A stretch of DNA of 64,000 bases from Gnetum montanum (GCA_015680685.1 MNCI01014205.1:713660-777659), one strand, 5' to 3'; positions 21,201 through 33,005 are shown, counted from the stretch's first letter. Numbers and translations are program-made. Notes: generated by a model from the letters alone, not told the origin.

Positions 21201-22029
21201 TCTACGAGACTTGGTGCTGATGGTGAGTGAGATGGGACATCTGCGTAGGCTATGCTCCAAGGGATGATGTGTTTGGAGCCCACCACGCTGTAGTGGTGGG
21301 TCCTGTCGTGTGAGCTGGGATGAATGTAGGAACTGCATGCAATTGCGAAGTAGGCATTGTGTTGACATACGGTGATGTAGGCGCAGGTATACGATGAGAT
21401 GGATTGGTGAATTGTGATTGTGGAGGGATGGTCTGTAAAGGAATACCACCCGGGAGGGTAGCCAAAGAGAAGAAATGTCGTTGGGCATTATGCGCCACAT
21501 GATCAGCGGTAGTCAATGATAATGGCGTAGTGACCATAAACAACAGGTTTACGCGGGATGCTATGAAGGGAGGAGCCATGAAAAAGCTGGCGTGATTACC
21601 TCCCTTGGAGTGGGGGTCTAAATATTCTTGCCCATCGTGGGACGTTTCATCACGGAACATCTCGTCTCATTGTTCCGCTGACGCCCTGGCCATTAACAAT
21701 TGGTCCAACATCCACTGTTGCTAGTCTGTTAAATGTATGGAAGCATTAGGTGAAGGAACGAATTCCTTCCCATTACAGTAAATGAATTTGTATTTGCATT
21801 TCTCTTCAAGTTCTTGTGGATACATGGGCAAATTTACCGCAATTTTAGCATAGAGGAAATTGTAATGTTCCCGATGCTGAGCGTGCCCCTTAGGCTCTTT
21901 ATTTTGGAGCCTAAGGGATCGGCATGGTCGCACTGGACTGGTTGGCGGCTCGACCACAAGAGGCGTAACTTGCAGTGTCCAAGGGTTCTCGAGATTAGCA
22001 GTGTCAATAGTGGTGGTTGATGCGGCCAT
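18219..22029 (-). pseudogene. Element E gag-protease, copy 1
   Basis: It starts MAASTTTIDTANLENPW at 22,029. A Pro/Thr-rich stretch leads into the gypsy gag core (MPFPHFTKYNGKGDPNAHLV near 20,790, MSLTGKALD). A C-x2-H-x4-H-x4-C knuckle follows (CDYHQLCDHDSDYC, near 19,840), then a linker and an aspartic protease with VDDGAAANVIP at 18,774-18,788 and FNIILGKSWLA further on. The frame ends at 18,219. There are about ten in-frame stops and frameshifts near 21,000 and 18,870. A 48-base insertion with an N at 20,295 sits in the linker. It encodes structural proteins and the maturation protease; it is not functional here. Confidence 0.8.
20247..20342. repeat. 48-base direct repeat at a single N (likely assembly join)
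   Basis: GCATTTTTATAGACCACATA and the following bases to CTTCTGCT occur twice, separated by the N at 20,295. The second tandem copy (near 26,656-26,703) has this sequence once. A one-base gap flanked by a perfect duplication is typical of an unresolved contig overlap. Confidence 0.75.
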
Positions 22030-22262
22030 CCTCTACGCAGCTCGAGAGTAATGACAACAAGGATAAAGATCGCAAGGGCAAAGGCAAGCTAAGGTAAAAA
22101 ATAACTATGGGCTCTCTATCCTACAAGATTCCAGAGGAATTAAAGAAGTGACCGATCTGTACCACACAATCTCGTAAACAACCACGGAGGTATCACATTT
22201 ACGTCGATCAAAAATGGGTACAGAAAGCTTACAGGACTACCCTTGAAACGTGGATCAGAGGT

Positions 22263-22284
22263 TCGGGCCCTCCTTCTAGTGCCA
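22263..22284 (-). promoter_or_regulatory. Primer-binding-site-like sequence of element E, copy 1
   Basis: On the minus strand, TGGCACTAGAAGGAGGGCCC lies 0.23 kb upstream of the gag ATG and just after a probable LTR end (GTTACA, then GTTTTC). Sequences of this type (TGG-GCTAGAAGGAGGG) follow the 5' LTR of Tat-type plant elements such as RIRE2. I did not identify the tRNA. Confidence 0.55.
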
Positions 22285-22290
22285 GAAAAC

Positions 22291-23135
22291 TGTAACGACG
22301 GAAAACGGCAGTTGTTGGAAACACCAAGCGAATTTCCGTGTACATAGTTCCAACCCCGGATCCATGCGAGGGTCGTGCTAGAGAAAACAAATCTAAGGTG
22401 CCCTGAATAGTCTTGTTGATCAGATAGGGACTTACTTAATCAGTAAATTTTGTAATGATCGGATCAAAAAATGATGATTTCAATGTGAAGGTACAATATC
22501 GATTGACGAAAAAATGAGATCTGCTCTAGGATTGGGTGTTAAAGATAGTGATAGCGATGTAAACGATGCAAAATGATTATAAAATCAATGTAAGTAAAAT
22601 GCAACAAATTAAATTTGGAGAATGTACGATCCCAAAATTTGGGATTGTACTTATAGATAAATATGTTGAATACAATGGTTGCAAGCAGACTTTGGTTTAG
22701 ACGAAGTGCATGCCGAGAGCAAGAAGTTATTCAAAAATAAAACAAGCAAAGGCCAATCTACCTTGTTATAGCCAATCTAGATGCAAGGGAGTCAGGCTCG
22801 AAGCAAAATGTCTGCTAACTTGAAGTCTCTGGTCAAAAGCTTATCTCTGTCACCGTCGATGCTCTTCTCGTCATCTCACCGATCTTTTCTTTTTTGTTGA
22901 TACTGTCAAACATTGCCAACCCTTACCAACGTTGTCTGCTAGGGTATTTATAAGATTAGGGCTAGGAAAAAAATGTGGCTTGAATGATGTGTGTCTTCGG
23001 CCCACAAAATGCCGTTGACCTGATGTGTTGTAGCTGAAGCTTGTGGTGTTACGCTGCACTACGCTATGAAGCGTAGTGTGTCACAATCTACCCTTACTGG
23101 AGCTTTGGTAACAAACTGTCTTGCGGTTATGTTGT
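22291..23135 (-). repeat. Partial 5' LTR of element E, copy 1 (cut by the duplication joint)
   Basis: Minus-strand sequence upstream of the primer site ends in GTTACA and contains a TATA box (CTTATAAATACC on the minus strand, about 22,945-22,956). Several GCGTAAC/GTTACGC words lie near 23,045-23,070. The block stops at the joint at 23,135. The start of the LTR is not seen here; copy 2 continues beyond 29,493. Confidence 0.45.
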
Positions 23136-24179
23136 AATGTGCATTACGCTTGGCCTGCTCTTTATGGGAGTGTTAGGATGTCAATGAAGATGTTTGGAAG
23201 AGGTTGCAGAGATCAGAAAAGGAGAAGACGTTCCTAACCAGTAGGGTTGAGGACCTGGAGTCTCGAAATGAATTTCTGCAAGCTCGGGAGGCCAATGATG
23301 AGAATTGGTGGATAGTTGTGATTGACTACGCCTGTTATTGGATGGTCATCAGAAACAATGTCCAAGCTAGCCATGAGCTTATTAAGCAACAGATGCAAAT
23401 GCATCTCTTAGCCCAGAAGAACCAAGACTAGAAGGATTTTAGTGTGAGGGTCCAAGCATGGGGGTAGGCACAAAAGGACCACAAGCATGTGTATAAGCGA
23501 GAAAGTGCTGCCTACCGCCAACATTACAAGGATTCGTTGTTGAAGCGCGGTCCCTCCAGCTATTCCTTGATGTCATCGATGCTTCTGGAGCGTACAAAAA
23601 GTTCCAGGAGCAAGTGACAGTAAGTGCCTCCCCAGAGAGAGAAATAACCCTCCCTGGCAGGGAAACCATTGTCCCTTCCTTCTTCCTTGAACCACCCTGG
23701 TGGACTCCTATGGAAAAGGGGAAGGTTAAGGCTGGAATTGATTTAGGAGATGGCGTTTAATCTGAGCTTACTGAGGACGAGATCATGCAACGCCTATGGA
23801 TCAGCTTGGAACAAATTCCTTTCGCGGCTGACGTAGGACCATCACAGGTAAGTTGTACAAGTGTTGTACTCTTGTTATGTAGTTTCGGTGGCAAAGCTAA
23901 CATGCGTTTCATGTCAAATTGTAGGATCGACACGAAGAGGATCCTCATGAGGAGGAGCGTAATGGAGATGATGGTCCTTAGGAAGAAGCTTTCCATGAAG
24001 AGGAGCCCCATAAAGATGATCGACCCCGCAGCAAGAAATCCCATGAGGAAGAGCCTCGCAGAGAGGATCGCCCCCACGAAGAGACACCACGCGAAGAAGG
24101 TCTTTATGAGGATGATCTTCATGAGGTAGAGGTGGAGTTGAATGACACAGGTGGAAGTGGTAACAAAGGCAACGTGTGA
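23136..24179 (+). pseudogene. 5'-truncated second copy of the antisense gene
   Basis: It carries the coiled-coil exon from ALRLACSLWEC, the intron (GTAAGT at 23,848, acceptor at 23,924) and the acidic HEEEP exon with its TGA at 24,177-24,179. All upstream exons are missing because the duplication starts inside exon 6. It is sequence-identical to copy 1 apart from one base at 23,664. Confidence 0.7.
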
Positions 24180-24334
24180 CGTGGCTGTATTGGCCAACCT
24201 TTTGTTGTACTGAAATGGAGTAAAGGACAATGTTCTTCGATCTATGTGACATGATCGTTTTAGTTTTCATGAAGTGAAACATATTGTTAGAAGGATTACA
24301 ATGTTTAGGCCACTGCAGACGGTTAATAGTTTAA

Positions 24335-24518
24335 GGCCATTTCGGGCCAGGCCATCGTAAGCGTAAAAGGATAAACAAAATTTCCAGTTTTAGGCCGTAG
24401 CGGACCATAACTAGTTTAAGACCATTTCAGGCCAGGCCATTGTAAGCGTAAAGGAGTACATTACATTTGTCAGTTTGGGTCGTAGCGGGCCACAACTAAT
24501 TTAAGGCCATTTCGGGTC
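24335..24518. repeat. Hairpin mini-repeat cluster 1, duplicate
   Basis: The same five hairpins as at 17,929-18,112, unchanged, 6,406 bp to the right. Confidence 0.65.
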
Positions 24519-24624
24519 GTAATGCGTATGAAAGAGCATAATAAGGACAATGTGAAAAGAGAGTGTAAATTACGTAACAGTAAACAATGTGGACTAATGT
24601 AACATGTCATGCCAACATGTTTAT

Positions 24625-27600
24625 TCACTTGCTCCGCAGCTGCTTCTTAATTATTTCTAGTTTTGGCAACGCGTATGGACAAGGAGGTTTATTACTCTGT
24701 TCCTCAATGCCACCATCTTCCTCCTGAAAAGATAGTTCAGCCCAGATCGAGCTGTCATCAGCCATTTTTTTGGCTTGTTCAAATATTGGGACAGAAGACT
24801 GATCTTCGGGGATTTCAATTTCCGAACCCTGTTCCATTTCTACGTTATTAACAGCCTGAGGGATCATCGTATCACCATGGATGATCACTTCCCCTCCTAC
24901 GTAGGGAAAATGGATCTCTTGATGGATGGGCGATGAGACTGCTCTTAGTTGAGCCAACCAAGACTTCCCCAAGATTATGTTGAAACCAGGCATCTCCTCG
25001 ACGATGATAAACACTACGTCTGTGGGGAATTGGTCCCTCGCTATAAAGTTGATGTGTACTGTTCCTTTGACTTACACTCGAGCCCCATTGAATGACTTTA
25101 AACATGATGTTGTCATGGGACTGATCTGGTCGATCAAACCTAGTTTATCCACTATGGGATATGGAATGACATTGGCAGCTGCTCCGTCATCTACATGCAC
25201 TCTCTAGATTCGGTATTGGCCAACCCAGATAGTCATGAACATAGGCGCTGTTGTGACTTGACCCTTCTCTGGTCGTCCTTAATGGATTTGTCATGAAAAG
25301 TTAGTAGGAAAGGTCGAGGTTGTTCAGCGACGAGGGGAAGCATAATGGAGTGGATCGCTTCTTCATCCGCTGGCAGGCTATCGTCCACGGATATGGACAT
25401 TAACATGCAAACCATGACCTCATGATGCTTTTGTGACGTCATCAACAAGTCATAAAGGCTCAACGTTGTATTTTTTTATTTCAGAGCCTGCTTATTTTGC
25501 GTAAAAGCGTCGAGGAGATCATGTCCATGGTTTGGTTGCTTATCACCCTTCTCTTCTTCCATTTATACTAGGAGATGAATCTCTCGGGGACGAATGGTTT
25601 CTGGTTGAGGGTTGCGTCTTCTTGGGTCAGGAGAAAATGGTTGCGCTTGCGTAGCATTGTCTTTTTTAGAAGGTGCGGCCAAGGGCGCCGAGGCAAGGGG
25701 CATAGGCTTGGGAAACCCCAGTGTAATTCCGTCCTTGGCTGTATCAACTGTCATACGTCCTTCTCCTTTCCTGTTAGGTTGTGATTGAGGCATGAACTTA
25801 GAAATTTGCCCCTGTGTAGCAGGAGAAATTGATGGCTTTGGCACCCTAATGACAAAGGGTGCCTTAGGTGTGGGTGTGGGCTGGGCCGCGGCTTTACCGA
25901 TAGTGGGCTACGGAACAAAGGTAGGAGACGGGACTCAGAGAAGGAAGGGTTGTCGCTGAGTCGCACCTGTCGATGTTTACAGACTTATCGTCTAAGACAA
26001 GCGATGAGGTACATGAAGCACAAAGGGTTGTTTTGGCTGTGCTTGGCCATCACCTTCCATACCCACCACATTGATAGTGTACCCTATGTTATTTGTGTTT
26101 AACGAGTCTTGGTACATGTGCATGGATTCATTTTCTGGATAGATCGGACTACTGCTATCTAAGATTATTTTACCTTGATCGATCAGGCGTTGAATGTCAT
26201 CTTTCAATGCCCAACAGTAATCTGAGTCATGATCACACAGCTGGTGATAGTCACAGAAACAATCTAGCCTAAAGTTTTTGGAAACTGGCAATTAGTTTGG
26301 CAAGGCCAAGGAGGGATTCTTAAGCAGCTCGCAATGCTGTCTGTGGTGTTTCAGACCTTCCTCGGACACCTTCTTATGTTGAATATGGCAAGTTCCCAGT
26401 AATTGCTTTAGAAGTTCTGAAGGCTTTATGGGTAGAGCTGTGTAGTTTGAGCGATCTTTACGCTCAAAATTAGGCTTTGGCTGTGGAAATGCTTCAAGGG
26501 TGGGTGGAGTTTCCTAGTTGACGTTGTTTGAGCTGGTTGTGGGCTCAGTAGGCATCGCAGGTACTTTTTTGTTGGTATTTTTCTTCTTGGCCCCTTTGGC
26601 TATCGCTGCCACAGTCATTATTGTAGCTTTGCCTTTGTCCTTACTCTTGTTGTTGGCATTTTTATAGACCACATACGCTGGGTCTTTACTAGCTTCTGCT
26701 GCATCTTAAATGCTCTTAGTCTGAGCGAAGGCTTGGTTGAGGGAGCGAGGAGCGAGATAATATAGTTTGGACTTAATGAAGCCGTTGACTACCCCCTTGA
26801 AGATCGCTAACAGATGAGCCTCTGCGATAGGTTCACAGATTTCGTTCAAGGTGGTGCTCCACCACTATATAAACTTTTGGACTGGCTCAAGTGGATCTTG
26901 CTTGACTCCCATGAGCTGATCCAGCGTGACTTCTGGTTTCAAGTTGTATTTGAAACGAGTTATGAACTAAGTTAACAGCTCTTCCAAGGTTGAGATGGAA
27001 GAGCGTAGGAGTGCTCGATACTAGTCTAAGGCTTTACCCGTTAGGGACATAACAAAGACACAGATGATGGTATGTGGCCATTGTTGCAATAACAACAACT
27101 CTGACCTAAAGGTGACTAGATGAGCATTAGGATCGCCTTTCCCATTATATTTTGTAAAATGGGGGAATGGCATCCCAGGAGGCAATGATAGAATAGGAAC
27201 TGCTGGGCTAATAGGATTGTCATGGTAAAAATCCATTACCTGTATGGTGTCGGAACCAGCAGCCTTGAGGTGTTTAACCTCCTCAGTAAGGGTCTGAATA
27301 AGGTGGAAGGCTTGATCCAGATCTGTAGACGAAGAGGTTATTTGTGGAATTGTAGGATGAGCCACGCTGGGTGGTGGGATAGGGTGGTAGCTTGGCCTAT
27401 GTGCGATGTTATCGGGACTCCCCCTATAGGCAGTCCTACTTGTGACATCCACCACCCGGTAGGTGGTGCAGATGGGGCGATCGTCGCCGACTGTGCCATG
27501 GGATATGTTGTTTGCATGGTCGGGGGCATAAACAATGACCCTACAATGGGGTTTAGGGTCTACGAGACTTGGTGCTGATGGTGAGTGAGATGGGACATCT

Positions 27601-28387
27601 GCGTAGGCTATGCTCCAAGGGATGATGTGTTTGGAGCCCACCACGCTGTAGTGGTGGGTCCTGTCGTGTGAGCTGGGATGAATGTAGGAACTGCATGCAA
27701 TTGCGAAGTAGGCATTGTGTTGACATACGGTGATGTAGGCGCAGGTATACGATGAGATGGATTGGTGAATTGTGATTGTGGAGGGATGGTCTGTAAAGGA
27801 ATACCACCCGGGAGGGTAGCCAAAGAGAAGAAATGTCGTTGGGCATTATGCGCCACATGATCAGCGGTAGTCAATGATAATGGCGTAGTGACCATAAACA
27901 ACAGGTTTACGCGGGATGCTATGAAGGGAGGAGCCATGAAAAAGCTGGCGTGATTACCTCCCTTGGAGTGGGGGTCTAAATATTCTTGCCCATCGTGGGA
28001 CGTTTCATCACGGAACATCTCGTCTCATTGTTCCGCTGACGCCCTGGCCATTAACAATTGGTCCAACATCCACTGTTGCTAGTCTGTTAAATGTATGGAA
28101 GCATTAGGTGAAGGAACGAATTCCTTCCCATTACGGTAAATGAATTTGTATTTGCATTTCTCTTCAAGTTCTTGTGGATACATGGGCAAATTTACCGCAA
28201 TTTTAGCATAGAGGAAATTGTAATGTTCCCGATGCTGAGCGTGCCCCTTAGGCTCTTTATTTTGGAGCCTAAGGGATCGGCATGGTCGCACTGGACTGGT
28301 TGGCGGCTCGACCACAAGAGGCGTAACTTGCAGTGTCCAAGGGTTCTCGAGATTAGCAGTGTCAATAGTGGTGGTTGATGCGGCCAT
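24625..28387 (-). pseudogene. Element E gag-protease, copy 2
   Basis: Same content as copy 1: gag start at 28,387, gag core near 27,150, Cys/His knuckle near 26,250, protease VDDGAAANVIP at 25,180-25,194, end at 24,625. It lacks the 48-base insertion, so the linker at 26,650-26,700 is probably the correct version. Only two residue-level differences to copy 1 were noticed, one being Cys to Arg in the N-terminal part (base 28,133). The same stops and frameshifts are present, so it decayed before it was duplicated. Confidence 0.8.
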
Positions 28388-28620
28388 CCTCTACGCAGCT
28401 CGAGAGTAATGACAACAAGGATAAAGATCGCAAGGGCAAAGGCAAGCTAAGGTAAAAAATAACTATGGGCTCTCTATCCTACAAGATTCCAGAGGAATTA
28501 AAGAAGTGACCGATCTGTACCACACAATCTCGTAAACAACCACGGAGGTATCACATTTACGTCGATCAAAAATGGGTACAGAAAGCTTACAGGACTACCC
28601 TTGAAACGTGGATCAGAGGT

Positions 28621-28642
28621 TCGGGCCCTCCTTCTAGTGCCA
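28621..28642 (-). promoter_or_regulatory. Primer-binding-site-like sequence of element E, copy 2
   Basis: Identical to the site at 22,263-22,284, with the same distance to gag. Confidence 0.55.
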
Positions 28643-28648
28643 GAAAAC

Positions 28649-29755
28649 TGTAACGACGGAAAACGGCAGTTGTTGGAAACACCAAGCGAATTTCCGTGTA
28701 CATAGTTCCAACCCCGGATCCATGCGAGGGTCGTGCTAGAGAAAACAAATCTAAGGTGCCCTGAATAGTCTTGTTGATCAGATAGGGACTTACTTAATCA
28801 GTAAATTTTGTAATGATCGGATCAAAAAATGATGATTTCAATGTGAAGGTACAATATCGATTGACGAAAAAATGAGATCTGCTCTAGGATTGGGTGTTAA
28901 AGATAGTGATAGCGATGTAAACGATGCAAAATGATTATAAAATCAATGTAAGTAAAATGCAACAAATTAAATTTGGAGAATGTACGATCCCAAAATTTGG
29001 GATTGTACTTATAGATAAATATGTTGAATACAATGGTTGCAAGCAGACTTTGGTTTAGACGAAGTGTATGCCGAGAGCAAGAAGTTATTCAAAACTCCCC
29101 CAAGCAAAGGCCAATCTACCTTGTTATAGCCAATCTAGATGCAAGGGAGTCAGGCTCGAAGCAAAATGTCTGCTAACTTGAAGTCTCTGGTCAAAAGCTT
29201 ATCTCTGTCACCGTCGATGCTCTTCTCGTCATCTCACCGATCTTTTCTTTTTTGTTGATACTGTCAAACATTGCCAACCCTTACCAACGTTGTCTGCTAG
29301 GGTATTTATAAGATTAGGGCTAGGAAAAAAATGTGGCTTGAATGATGTGTGTCTTCGGCCCACAAAATGCCGTTGACCTGATGTGTTGTAGCTGAAGCTT
29401 GTGGTGTTACGCTGCACTACGCTATGAAGCGTAGTGTGTCACAATCTACCCTTACTGGAGCTTTGGTAACAAACTGTCTTGCGGTTATGTTGTAATACGC
29501 TAGAGAGTGTATCGTGGCATAAGAATCTCCAATGCTTGAATTTCATTACCTTTATCGTTGCGGATAAGTCAACTGCATTGCTTGCGTTACGCTATGTTAC
29601 GCTATGTAGCATAACATGGCGTAATATGACAAAAGTTAAGATTTTCGATCATGGCCAACTTGCAAAATTGAAGTGTTGCCACTGTGCATCCCTTGTTCTG
29701 TTTTATCTTCTAGAGTCTACTAAATTGAACTGCGTAGCGTAGCGTAGTAGGCCCC
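28649..29755 (-). repeat. 5' LTR region of element E, copy 2
   Basis: It continues past the duplication edge at 29,493 with GTTACGC/GCGTAAC words (29,500-29,625), for example TTACGCTATGTTACGCTATG near 29,586. TATA lies near 29,303-29,314 on the minus strand. The outer LTR end was not found; sequence related to element D begins somewhere around 29,760. Confidence 0.4.
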
Positions 29756-29899
29756 TTAGCCAAAAAAGAAAACTTGCTGAGATGTGCCACTATTTTCAAT
29801 GTTTCCATCACCTGGATGTTTCAACGCGGCTTTTGTGGAAGTCTTTGCCTAAACTTTGAGACTTTGCTGAATCATTGAGGTCTTGAAATTCACGGTGTT

Positions 29900-31308
29900 T
29901 CAAGTGGCATAATAGGTACATTGAATGATTTCTTAATGTGGTCTATGACCACTTCTACAACTCCTGCTGCATCCTAGTGCTACATGACCACCACTGTGGC
30001 CCCTTCACCAGTTTTCAATTGCACTTGAAAAGATGTAGTATTCCCTGAGATGTGTTGTGAGCAAGTGCTCTCTCCTCCTCCTGTATGGATGGACACTTCA
30101 CCCTTTGCATGATCTAAAGAAACCATGGGCTGTATGGCATCATCAATGATGCGAAAGAGATTTGCATCATCATGACTTCCCCAACTGACCATCTCAACGA
30201 TGGCCTAGATATGGCTCATCGATGGTCTGTAATCATGCGGTGGCGATGGTTGATCTTGGCCCATGCTGGGCCCTGCTTCTTGTTGTCGGCTGGGTCCCGT
30301 ACTTGGAAGTTGGCTGGGTCCTGCAAGTTGAGTTGCAGTTGGCCCTACCATTTGTTCCTTTTCTTGTTCTGGTCCCAATGTCTCACCAGTGATTTTCCTT
30401 GTGGTTGGTGGCTTTAGTAGTTCAGCATAAGAAACATGTTAGGCTTTTTGGAGGACATCATTGGTGTATCCTCTAATACCAGCATGTTGACACAGCTTCC
30501 TAATAAGACAAGGAAAGGGTAACACAAGCTTCCCTATCTTTTGTTCTTTAAACCGTCTCAGGATCTCCATAAAATATAATTGAGGCAGGTTAGCATTAAC
30601 CTTCCCCATCAACACTGCACATCCTCTTGCCGCATATGTTGAAATTATTTTTAAGCCTGAAGTGGGGAAAAGGTGATAAGTCCCTATTTTGAAATAGATC
30701 CTCTCTTCTATCGTCAACTCTCCAAATGTCTTATCCTCCTTCCCATATGCCCTTTCCAACCAAAATCATGGCATATCAGGGTCTGAAAGGGTGGACAACT
30801 GAGTAACCTTTGGCCCTGTATTCGAAAGGTTTAATACTTCCAAAATGGCCTGAACAAAGAAATCGACTATCACACCACAAATGTTAACCGTGGTGCCTTG
30901 TTCTCTATTGTGCCAAAATTGGTACGTTTCCCCTAAGTACTAGGCACCACTTTCAGAGAGGATAGGCCATAATGGGGATCCTTTGAGGTGGTCCCTAATG
31001 GCCTCTAGAGCAAACTCTGTGAAAGATTCAAAATTTAATTCCACAATCACTATAGTGAATATGGAAATTTCATGGATAGCTTGAACACAATCTTGGGGCA
31101 ACGTGAGATGTTGTCCCTATCCAGGTGCTACAACAACTCCTCCTTCTACTTGCCTTAATTGTATCGTAGCAGGGTCCTCTTGGTGAATGCTAAATGATTG
31201 TTGCTCCTACTCTACATGTTTTTCTACAGGAACTTATCCTTTGCCTCTCCTAGGTTGTTTACTCCCACCTTGAGAAGGACCTTCTTGTTGTCCGCGTTTC
31301 GGGGCCAT
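29900..31308 (-). pseudogene. Element D second ORF (N-terminal half)
   Basis: It starts MAPKRGQQEGPSQGG at 31,308 and aligns colinearly with the ORF of C. It keeps LTLPQDCVQAIHEI, VNICGVIVDF, FKIGTYHLFP, TYAARGCAVLMGKVNANLPQ and PFPCLIRKLCQHAGIRGYTN. The pattern resembles plant transposon/retroelement accessory proteins. Stops include a TAG at 31,117-31,119, codon 64, which is also TAG at codon 64 of C. Homology fades near 29,930-29,760. The frame is otherwise open for long stretches. Confidence 0.65.
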
Positions 31309-31780
31309 TTGCAATCACATGGGGTCAATCGTTAGTAAGGGTGTTTCCGAAGTTAGGTTATACCTTACCACTTGCCTTAATGAATTTATTTTATCGTCGT
31401 GTGATGTTTCCCGAAAGATTATAATAGTGAGTCCTTTTTACTTAGGTGGTTTCCAAATTTAGTTTCCCGGTCTAACTAAGAGGATGAAATTATTTTTGGC
31501 ACATTTATCCTTAATGTTATAACTAATTACCCTTGATAATGTCCTTTGGGCAATGAAAATTTTCAAAAAATTTATGCGCTATTCAGCATGTGCCCCTTCC
31601 CCACGACTAAGCTGAACACTCTGGTTTCAAGTAGGGTCAAACAGAATGAAAATCGGAGGACCAGTGAGAGAGATATAGGTATGAAAGCAAGGGACGTGCA
31701 ATTGCAAGTCATAGAGAGAAATTTGAAAAACTCCCCCACATGAATAGTTGAAAATGACAGTCAGTGGTGCAGGGGGTCAT

Positions 31781-31845
31781 GTATATATAGGTTTGTGTGA
31801 CATGATATCACGTACGCGATATCGCGGCCTATCGATATTTAAGGC
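31781..31845 (-). promoter_or_regulatory. Internal promoter-like block upstream of the second ORF of D
   Basis: On the minus strand the palindrome CGCGATATCGCG (31,815-31,826) is followed by TACGTGATATCA and then a TATA-like CTATATATAC (31,781-31,790), about 0.48 kb upstream of the ORF start. The GCGTACGTGATATC word and its spacing to TATA match the LTR of C (45,870-45,910). Element C lacks about 35 bp here, including the palindromes, but keeps CTATAAATA. Confidence 0.5.
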
Positions 31846-32156
31846 ACAACACAATATACCGAATTTTAAGATTTTTCTGAAATTAACAATGTATATTAAA
31901 GACATGTGGACAAGTGTTAAAGGGTTCTAGGGTAATTTAACTAGTTCTGAAGGCACAAATAATTATGTGTGGGTGGAATTGATCAATAAGGGCCTTAGGT
32001 GGTAAGGGAGAGAAAAAGACCATGTGATGGTTCATAGGAACGTTGGAATTCAGAGGGATAGTAATAAGGGAAAGAATATCATTGAAAATACGCTGAGGGT
32101 AATAGATTGTATGTGTGAGATATGTTATGAGTGAAAATTACAAAAAATTACGCAAG

Positions 32157-32227
32157 TGGATCCTCCCCAAAGCAGGTTCCATCCTATAATGCCCTTGCAT
32201 AACCACACTTAAAAGTGTCCGTGGGCA
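32157..32227 (-). promoter_or_regulatory. Conserved block and stem-loop of pol-less elements (copy D)
   Basis: The 20-nt CCTGCTTTGGGGAGGATCCA is at 32,157-32,176 on the minus strand. Next to it is a nested hairpin: outer TGCCC (32,190-32,194) with GGGCA (32,223-32,227), inner ACACTT-AA-AAGTGT (32,205-32,218, plus-strand reading). Element C has the same stems with a different inner loop. Confidence 0.5.
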
Positions 32228-33005
32228 CTAGAAGGATTAAATGCAATCCACACTGGTTCCACAAAACACACACATGTTAGTATCACCAAGATGAGGTTGA
32301 AATGCTATGTTACACAGGACATGAGTTACAATTACATGAACAACGAGATGAAACAAGGTATAGAAGGGATTGTAGAGATTGGGACATGAGGTAACTAACC
32401 CCAGGGCACAGTGAATCTTGCGTGTAAAGCATGCTTAATGTGTTATTAACCTGTTGTTCCAAGATCAGGACCAAGTCCATTCCTCTAATCAGTGACATCG
32501 CATTGTTTCATCCCATGATGAGCGACTATGAGAGTACCAAAACAACAAGCTGTATGATCACTTGGCATTTTGTTCAAGGGAGCAGTGATTTTTGCTTTGT
32601 GGCACTTCCCTTGTTTTTTTTTCTTTTTTTTNTGCATTAGATCTACAAGGATCTTAGTACAACCACGTTGCGTGATAACTCCCACAGACGTCACCAAAGA
32701 GAATCCGCAAGTCCCCTTGATGTCATATCCTAATCATTCCCTCTTGATCCATCCTTCTTCATTCTGGGTACAATGAACACAAAATTAATTTTAAGTTCTA
32801 AGAATGTTAAGAATATCACTGTACCCTCAAACAGAACCTCTTATTTGTAGAATGGATGAGTGGGTGTAATGGGCTCATTGTCCAAATAATTGATTTCTCA
32901 AGACTTGATAACATAGAACACACCTCAACCAACGAGCCACATAAGTGTTTTATTCATAGATGAGATTACTTATAAAAAGATAAAAAGACAAAAAGATAAA
33001 ATAAG

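Larger units (their letters stand above)
16730..23135. repeat. Tandem duplication unit 1 (6,406 bp)
   Basis: This block and 23,136-29,493 are direct repeats, identical except for a handful of bases. Seen differences: G/A at 17,258, a 48-base extra segment around the N at 20,295, G/A at 21,170, A/G at 21,775, C/T at 22,709, and five A-to-C changes within 22,737-22,742. The unit covers the 3' part of the antisense gene, the hairpin cluster, gag-protease, the primer site and part of the LTR of E. The join at 23,136 has AAT microhomology. Confidence 0.92.
23136..29493. repeat. Tandem duplication unit 2 (6,358 bp)
   Basis: Direct repeat of 16,730-23,135. It lacks only the 48 bases at the N of copy 1. 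Its right end, TTGCGGTTATGTTGTAAT, runs on into ACGCTAGAGAG, the presumed ancestral sequence. In copy 1 the same point jumps to GTGCATTACGCTTGG from inside the antisense gene. Confidence 0.92.
2587..29755 (-). mobile_element. Element E: degenerate Tat-like Ty3/gypsy retrotransposon, interrupted and partly duplicated
   Basis: On the minus strand the order is partial LTR, primer-binding-site-like sequence, gag-protease (18,219-22,029; second copy 24,625-28,387), then pol (about 5,820 down to 2,587). Two RNase H domains in a row, a gypsy type and then an archaeal type, are typical of the Tat lineage of plant Ty3/gypsy elements. A plus-strand multi-exon gene lies between protease and pol. Element A is inserted in that gene, and a 6.4-kb tandem duplication covers the gag end. 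That gag-protease and pol belong to one original element is inferred from strand, order and the shared hairpin mini-repeats. They could be two nested copies. The 3' LTR was not found. Confidence 0.6.
29760..33005 (-). mobile_element. Element D: truncated pol-less element of the C family
   Basis: Minus-strand sequence from 33,005 to about 29,760 aligns with element C from about 41,050 to 44,300. It has the inter-ORF noncoding region, promoter, 20-nt block and the first half of the second ORF. Gag and both LTRs are absent. Its left side ends against element E and its right side at the LTR of B, which appears to have inserted into the AT-rich stretch just after gag. One N lies at 32,632 in a T run. 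Confidence 0.7.
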
